A stretch of DNA of 64,000 nucleotides, taken from contig NZ_FXBA01000001.1 of NCBI RefSeq assembly GCF_900177705.1, positions 372,001-436,000 on the forward strand, given 5' to 3'. Every line of letters starts with the position of its first letter. The stretch's first letter is position 1. The notes below the pieces were generated by a model. That model saw only the letters and a list, made by a program, of their open reading frames with translations. It was not told where the DNA came from and did no database searches. Position numbers and translations under genes: made by a program. The DNA is from Fibrobacter sp. UWB15 (GTDB taxonomy: Bacteria; Fibrobacterota; Fibrobacteria; Fibrobacterales; Fibrobacteraceae). Of the stretch, positions 60,031-64,000 are shown piece after piece.

Positions 60031-63000
60031 ATGAAACGAGTTTTTAGCTCTGTTTTTTTGGTATGTTCATGCATTTGGGCTCAAAGCGGCCTTACCGTTG
60101 AAGCCTTCGATGAACAATCTAATAATAATACACAACTTACGCTGCGCCTGCGCTTAAAAAATAATACTGCAGAAACGCTGAGTAATATTCAGGCGAAATA
60201 CCTGATTGAAAGGGATGATTCTAGAACGCTTAATGTCTATCCCTACTATATGCCCAATGCGACATACACGCTGGATACCTTGAGCGATTATCTTGTCGTT
60301 AATATAAATGTAAACGCGGTTGCTCCCGGTTTTTATCCCAATGAAAGCGGAATCAGCCTTGGTATGGTCTATTCCGATGGTGAAAAGTTCTATAAGGATA
60401 GTGACTACAGCTATCCGGGTAAGGGCAATTTTAAATCCGCTCCCCATATTGTTGTAATGCAAAATGGCGCGTGGCTGACGGGTGAACTTCCGCCTTTGAT
60501 GTCTGCAGCCAAGTTACGTTTTAAGGCCATTCAGCCTGAAAATTCTGACACGCGCTCAGCATGGGTCGAAATTGAAAACTACGGCAAGGAATCTGTAAAC
60601 CTGTCCCGATTTGTCCTCAAAAATTCGGAATCGCACAGAGCTTCTATTGGCGATTTCACCTTGAAACAAGGTGATAAACTCCGTATTTGCCAAGATATTA
60701 CCCTTGAATGCCCTGTAGATAGCTTTACAACTGTTATCCAGAACCTTTCTTTTGGTAATTCCGGTGAACTTAAGCTTACTCTTGGTGATAATGCCGTTGA
60801 TTATGTGGCATGGGGTAAGCAGGGGACTATGGGAGGGGCATCCTTTTTATCAACGAGCCCTGTTGAAATTTTAGGTGAATATGAATCATATTACAATGGA
60901 GCGTTCTTCCGCTATATTGATAATATTGGCTGGAAAATTTTCAGTAGTAAAGAAATTGATAAATATGAAAATGCGCTTCCGTCTGCGAGGAGTTATAATA
61001 TTCCTGATGGTAGTGCCATTGTCTTGAGCGAAAATCAAAAGCCACGTTTTGCGTGGATGGAAGTTTCTGGAGCAAAGTCTTACATACTGTCTGTTTACAA
61101 TGCTAATGATACTTCGTTAGTTTTCCAGAAGCAAACAGAAAAAACGTTTGTTGATGCAGATATTCCCCAAGGCGAATATTTGTGGAATGTTGAACCGGTG
61201 GAACTTACTTTTGGTGCCAAGGTGTTTGAAAACGGAGACCTTAGCTACGTTGTGGTTTTTGACGAAGAACAGGGCCAATTTTTAACGAATGTAACTTTGT
61301 TGAATGCCCCCACTATTGGAGCTCGAAAAGATACGAAAATGCTTGCAACAAGCATGGGCAACAAGGCCAAAGAATGGGGGTGGAATCGCGAACACACTCT
61401 GTCTGAAGAAAAAACTCCGGAAGAAAAAATGCGCTGTTGGGCTGTGGGATTTAACATCTTGAATAAATTTTATGGTGGAACCCTTACTCAAGATGAAATC
61501 AAAATTATGGGCATGAAGTATAAAAATTATACTGCTCTAGACTATTTCATGCTAGGTGATGATGGCGGTCTTAAATTGTCTGAATTATCTATTTTTGTAG
61601 ATCTGATAAAGGATATCTTTGACAGAAATACAACAACGATAATGCCGACGCCTACTCCAAGCTCAATTAATCCTAATAAGGCAACGCTTATTCGTCGTAG
61701 TAAAAATTCTCCGTTAAATGATGACGATGTTGAAATTATCAAGCAGTCCATTGCTAAAAAGAATCCGGTATATATAGCTACAGTTTCGGGTTCGGGACAT
61801 GTGATGATTATTGATGGCTATGCGGAAGGTGTAGATGATCTATATCGATCAAGCACTGAAGAACTTATAATGAAAAAAGGGGAGCCTTTCTTCCATTATG
61901 TGAACATTGATAATAATGGGTATAGTGCTTGGCTGACTAAAGATGCCTTTAATGTGGTGTTCTACTTTGTCATGGGAAAACCTGATTTCGTATTAAATAG
62001 AGACCCTCTCCTTGCACAAGAAAAAATAGATAGCGATGATGATGGCGTTATTGATTACGATGAAAAATATCGTTTTGAAACAGAAGTTAATGACGATGAT
62101 TCCGATGATGACGGTGTGAGCGACTATAATGAAATTTATGCAATGACTAAGAAGTGTACGTTCATTTCTGAAACAGATATCGTTAATGGTGAATCATATA
62201 CAACTTATCATGGCTGCAGAGTTTACGATTATTACGATTCTGATGAAGACGGCCTTCCTACTTATAAAGATCCGGATTCTGATAATGGTGGCGTAAAGGA
62301 TGGCGCAGAAGATTTAAACGGAAATGGTGAAGTTGACCCAGGTGAAACTGATCCGTATCTGGAATCGGATGACAAGAAATTAGAAATCACTCAAAAAACA
62401 TATGACCTTCCGGATGGTATTACTATTTTCGGTAGAGAAAGAGTGGCCCTTAACGATGGAGTTGTCTGCTACAATACAACTAAAACTGATGGGGATTATT
62501 GTGATATTGTTAGTTCTTCTCGTGCCTCGCAAAGTACAATTATACTTGGCGTAAGGGCAACGGTTCGTAACATTTATACTCGCGGAGGAATGTGGCTTCG
62601 TGTTAGATCGGTTGTCGATGGATTTGTTGCCCCGTACACGCTTCCGTCGTTAAAGCATCCGATTAAAAAAGATATTGATGTGACTATTCGTGGAAAATCG
62701 GATGCCCTCAATACCATAGCCTTCCCCTATTCCGATGAATTTGATACATGGACACTTGACGAGGAACCGAAACTTGAACATGTTGTCAAAGATGGCGAAG
62801 TATTTGAATGGAAGGAGAACGACAAGTATAAGACGCTTAAAGTAGAAGCTGGTGGTAAATTGGTTCTCAATCCGGGAACGTTTATTGCCAAGGAACTGAT
62901 TTTGGATAGAAAATCAAGTGTTGAGTTTGCAAAACCAGGCGAGGCGACTCAGGTTGTTGCTATGGATTTCTTGAATTGGCGAACCGAAATTATTAACAAG

Positions 63001-63654
63001 GATCTGCCTTTGGTTGCTCGTGGATTCAAGCTGATTACCTATATGCAGAGCGAGCGTCTGTATACACTCGGCATTAATTGGGCCGGAACGTTGTATGCTC
63101 CTTATTCATATGTTATATTTGGACAGGCCTCTAACAAACTGATGTATGGTCGATTCTATGCTGATATCGCAATTGTTCACCAGAGAACCAAAGTTGTCAG
63201 AGTAGATTACGATCCCTTTGTTCCTGAAGTTGAAGAGGAAAATCCTGATGTTGAAGAAAAGAATCCGGACGCCGGTGATGAAAACGAAAATCAGGAAACC
63301 GTAGTTGCGGAAAATGACAATCCCTCTGAAGATGATGTGATCGGAGATGGTTTGTTCAAACAACGCCCTGCAAATGAAAATGTCATAAATGAAGCCGTTG
63401 CAAAGTCTTCTTTCGCAGCGGAATTGAAGGGCTTTAGCAGAAATGGTATTGTGTTCGAGACAAAGTCGGCAGGAATCGTTAAAATCAGCGTCATGTCTGC
63501 TAATGGCATTATGGTGAAGAGCGTTTCTGCGGGCAATCTCGAAGCCGGAACGCATTCTGTCGCTTGGAATTCCGACAACGTACCTTCGGGTCGTTACCTC
63601 GTAACGCTTTCCCAGAACGGGAAGGTGAGTGGCAAGTTTGTTTCGTTGAAATAA
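60031..63654 (+). CDS. Large modular secreted protein: CBM3-like, LTD-like, papain-fold, calcium repeats, sorting domain
   Basis: A 1207-residue exported protein (signal peptide about 1-18). About 20-155 looks like a divergent family 3 carbohydrate-binding module, ending 'KDSDYSYPGKGNFKS...' and 'GAWLTGELP'. About 160-305 is lamin-tail-like ('AWVEIENYGKESVNLSRFVL'). About 325-390 is FN3-like. About 435-645 resembles a papain-fold (C10/C39-type) peptidase with 'MRCWAVGFN' (C469), 'GSGHVMIIDGY' (H590) and 'FHYVNIDNNGY' (N625). About 665-780 holds calcium-binding repeats ('DSDDDGVIDYDE', 'DSDEDGLPTYKDPDSDNGG'). About 800-1085 is a beta-rich passenger part ('AGTLYAPYSYVIFG'). An acidic linker and a T9SS type A-like sorting domain (about 1135-1207) close it. 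Its own promoter and a terminator flank it. Confidence 0.7.
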   Translation: MKRVFSSVFLVCSCIWAQSGLTVEAFDEQSNNNTQLTLRLRLKNNTAETLSNIQAKYLIERDDSRTLNVYPYYMPNATYTLDTLSDYLVVNINVNAVAPGFYPNESGISLGMVYSDGEKFYKDSDYSYPGKGNFKSAPHIVVMQNGAWLTGELPPLMSAAKLRFKAIQPENSDTRSAWVEIENYGKESVNLSRFVLKNSESHRASIGDFTLKQGDKLRICQDITLECPVDSFTTVIQNLSFGNSGELKLTLGDNAVDYVAWGKQGTMGGASFLSTSPVEILGEYESYYNGAFFRYIDNIGWKIFSSKEIDKYENALPSARSYNIPDGSAIVLSENQKPRFAWMEVSGAKSYILSVYNANDTSLVFQKQTEKTFVDADIPQGEYLWNVEPVELTFGAKVFENGDLSYVVVFDEEQGQFLTNVTLLNAPTIGARKDTKMLATSMGNKAKEWGWNREHTLSEEKTPEEKMRCWAVGFNILNKFYGGTLTQDEIKIMGMKYKNYTALDYFMLGDDGGLKLSELSIFVDLIKDIFDRNTTTIMPTPTPSSINPNKATLIRRSKNSPLNDDDVEIIKQSIAKKNPVYIATVSGSGHVMIIDGYAEGVDDLYRSSTEELIMKKGEPFFHYVNIDNNGYSAWLTKDAFNVVFYFVMGKPDFVLNRDPLLAQEKIDSDDDGVIDYDEKYRFETEVNDDDSDDDGVSDYNEIYAMTKKCTFISETDIVNGESYTTYHGCRVYDYYDSDEDGLPTYKDPDSDNGGVKDGAEDLNGNGEVDPGETDPYLESDDKKLEITQKTYDLPDGITIFGRERVALNDGVVCYNTTKTDGDYCDIVSSSRASQSTIILGVRATVRNIYTRGGMWLRVRSVVDGFVAPYTLPSLKHPIKKDIDVTIRGKSDALNTIAFPYSDEFDTWTLDEEPKLEHVVKDGEVFEWKENDKYKTLKVEAGGKLVLNPGTFIAKELILDRKSSVEFAKPGEATQVVAMDFLNWRTEIINKDLPLVARGFKLITYMQSERLYTLGINWAGTLYAPYSYVIFGQASNKLMYGRFYADIAIVHQRTKVVRVDYDPFVPEVEEENPDVEEKNPDAGDENENQETVVAENDNPSEDDVIGDGLFKQRPANENVINEAVAKSSFAAELKGFSRNGIVFETKSAGIVKISVMSANGIMVKSVSAGNLEAGTHSVAWNSDNVPSGRYLVTLSQNGKVSGKFVSLK

Positions 63655-63675
63655 ATAGAACCATCTAAAAAGCAA

Positions 63676-63716
63676 AAAAAAGGCCCGCTCCAGTTTATCA
63701 CTGGTGCGGGTCTTTT
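63676..63716 (+). terminator. Rho-independent terminator
   Basis: A stem of GGCCCGCTCCAG/CTGGTGCGGGTC with one G-U pair and one mismatch, a 7-nt loop, A run before and T run after. Can also act on the convergent clpB transcript. Confidence 0.9.
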
Positions 63717-63743
63717 TGTTAGGAGGAGGGATGATTGGAGAAA

Positions 63744-64000
63744 TTATTTCACCGTGAACGCATTCCCGTCGTAGTCGATGACTACGGGCTTTGCGGCACT
63801 CACGGTACCGGCGAGAATTGCGTGGCTCAGCGGGCGTTCCACGTTCCTTTCCAGGTAACGCTGGATCGGCCGCGCGCCGAATTCCGGCTGGTAAGCGCCG
63901 TCGGCAATGGCATCGAGCGCCTTGTCGGTCAGGGTCAGTTGCAAATCCTGACGGGCGGCGCGTTCGGCGAGTCCCTTGAATTTGAGCCTTACGATGTCCC
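63744..64000 (-). CDS. clpB: ClpB chaperone, C-terminal fragment
   Basis: The last 85 residues of a ClpB disaggregase; the gene enters from the right edge. The end of the second ATPase domain is recognised by 'IVRLKFKGLAERAARQDLQL', 'YQPEFGARPIQRYLERNVER' (the GARP sensor-2 stretch) and 'PLSHAILAGTV'. ClpB works with DnaK to resolve protein aggregates. Most of the gene is outside the window. Confidence 0.88.
   Translation of the reverse strand, partial: DIVRLKFKGLAERAARQDLQLTLTDKALDAIADGAYQPEFGARPIQRYLERNVERPLSHAILAGTVSAAKPVVIDYDGNAFTVK

Overview
The window looks like a chromosomal segment of a Fibrobacter species (phylum Fibrobacterota, the cellulolytic herbivore-gut lineage). The clearest markers are a lipoprotein with the 'Fibrobacter succinogenes major paralogous' (FISUMP) domain at 45345-46271, a TIGR02147-family regulator (a Fibrobacter paralogous family) at 33762-34613 coupled to a lipoprotein, serine-rich linkers in secreted proteins, a GH8 exo-oligoxylanase, and a very large modular secreted protein with a T9SS-like C-terminal sorting domain. 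Base composition is moderate and fairly even. I see no insertion sequence, prophage module, CRISPR array or rRNA operon.

Layout. 1-4772 (minus): partial UbiD decarboxylase, SRPBCC protein, Dabb protein, GT4 glycosyltransferase and a primase-helicase-like fusion. 4848-6783 (plus): ruvC and two cell-wall peptidases (M15, M14). 6780-17484 (minus): pssA, a peptide-binding lipoprotein, a TPR/beta-propeller protein, a response regulator and histidine kinase pair, a LysM protein and a TrmA-like methyltransferase. 17504-17580: heptanucleotide tandem repeats. 17579-22442 (minus): a second primase-like/ATPase fusion, glnS and a DUF3300 protein. 22803-24602 (plus): CotH kinase-like protein. 24654-26453 (minus): a three-gene TPM-domain cluster. 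26665-33511: alpha/beta hydrolase-like proteins without a serine nucleophile, lnt, rsmI, an lpxH-like gene and small unknowns. 33762-42376 (plus): regulator/lipoprotein pair, tRNA-Gln, an RsmB-like methyltransferase, envelope proteins, trxA-hisF-tldD. 42373-44109 (minus): radical SAM protein and thioredoxin-reductase-like protein. 44204-46271 (plus): GH8 and FISUMP lipoprotein. 46344-49534 (minus): yicC, a metX-metW gene fusion and dtd. Then fabV (plus), a four-gene minus cluster (metzincin-like lipoprotein, DUF4416, peptidase MA-like, asparaginase), comEC (plus), an outer-membrane-like protein (minus), hisC-hisN (plus), the 1207-residue modular secreted protein (plus) and the C-terminal end of clpB (minus).

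How the genes fit together. Most of the segment is housekeeping: recombination (ruvC), translation (glnS, tRNA-Gln, dtd, rsmI), lipid and lipoprotein maturation (pssA, fabV, lnt, lpxH-like), histidine biosynthesis split over hisF and hisCN, and methionine biosynthesis (metXW). Between these lie lineage-specific envelope and secreted proteins. The LysM/two-component/propeller cluster may sense and maintain the envelope.

The points most worth a second look are: (i) two unrelated primase-plus-ATPase fusions that have both lost key primase active-site residues; (ii) the modular protein with a CBM3-like domain, a lamin-tail-like domain, a papain-fold peptidase domain, calcium-binding repeats and a sorting domain; (iii) a recurrent TAnnTT box 5-8 nt before the ATG of at least a dozen genes, suggesting frequent leaderless mRNAs with a Bacteroidota-like -10 element; (iv) the MetX-MetW fusion; (v) several enzymes with a substituted catalytic residue.
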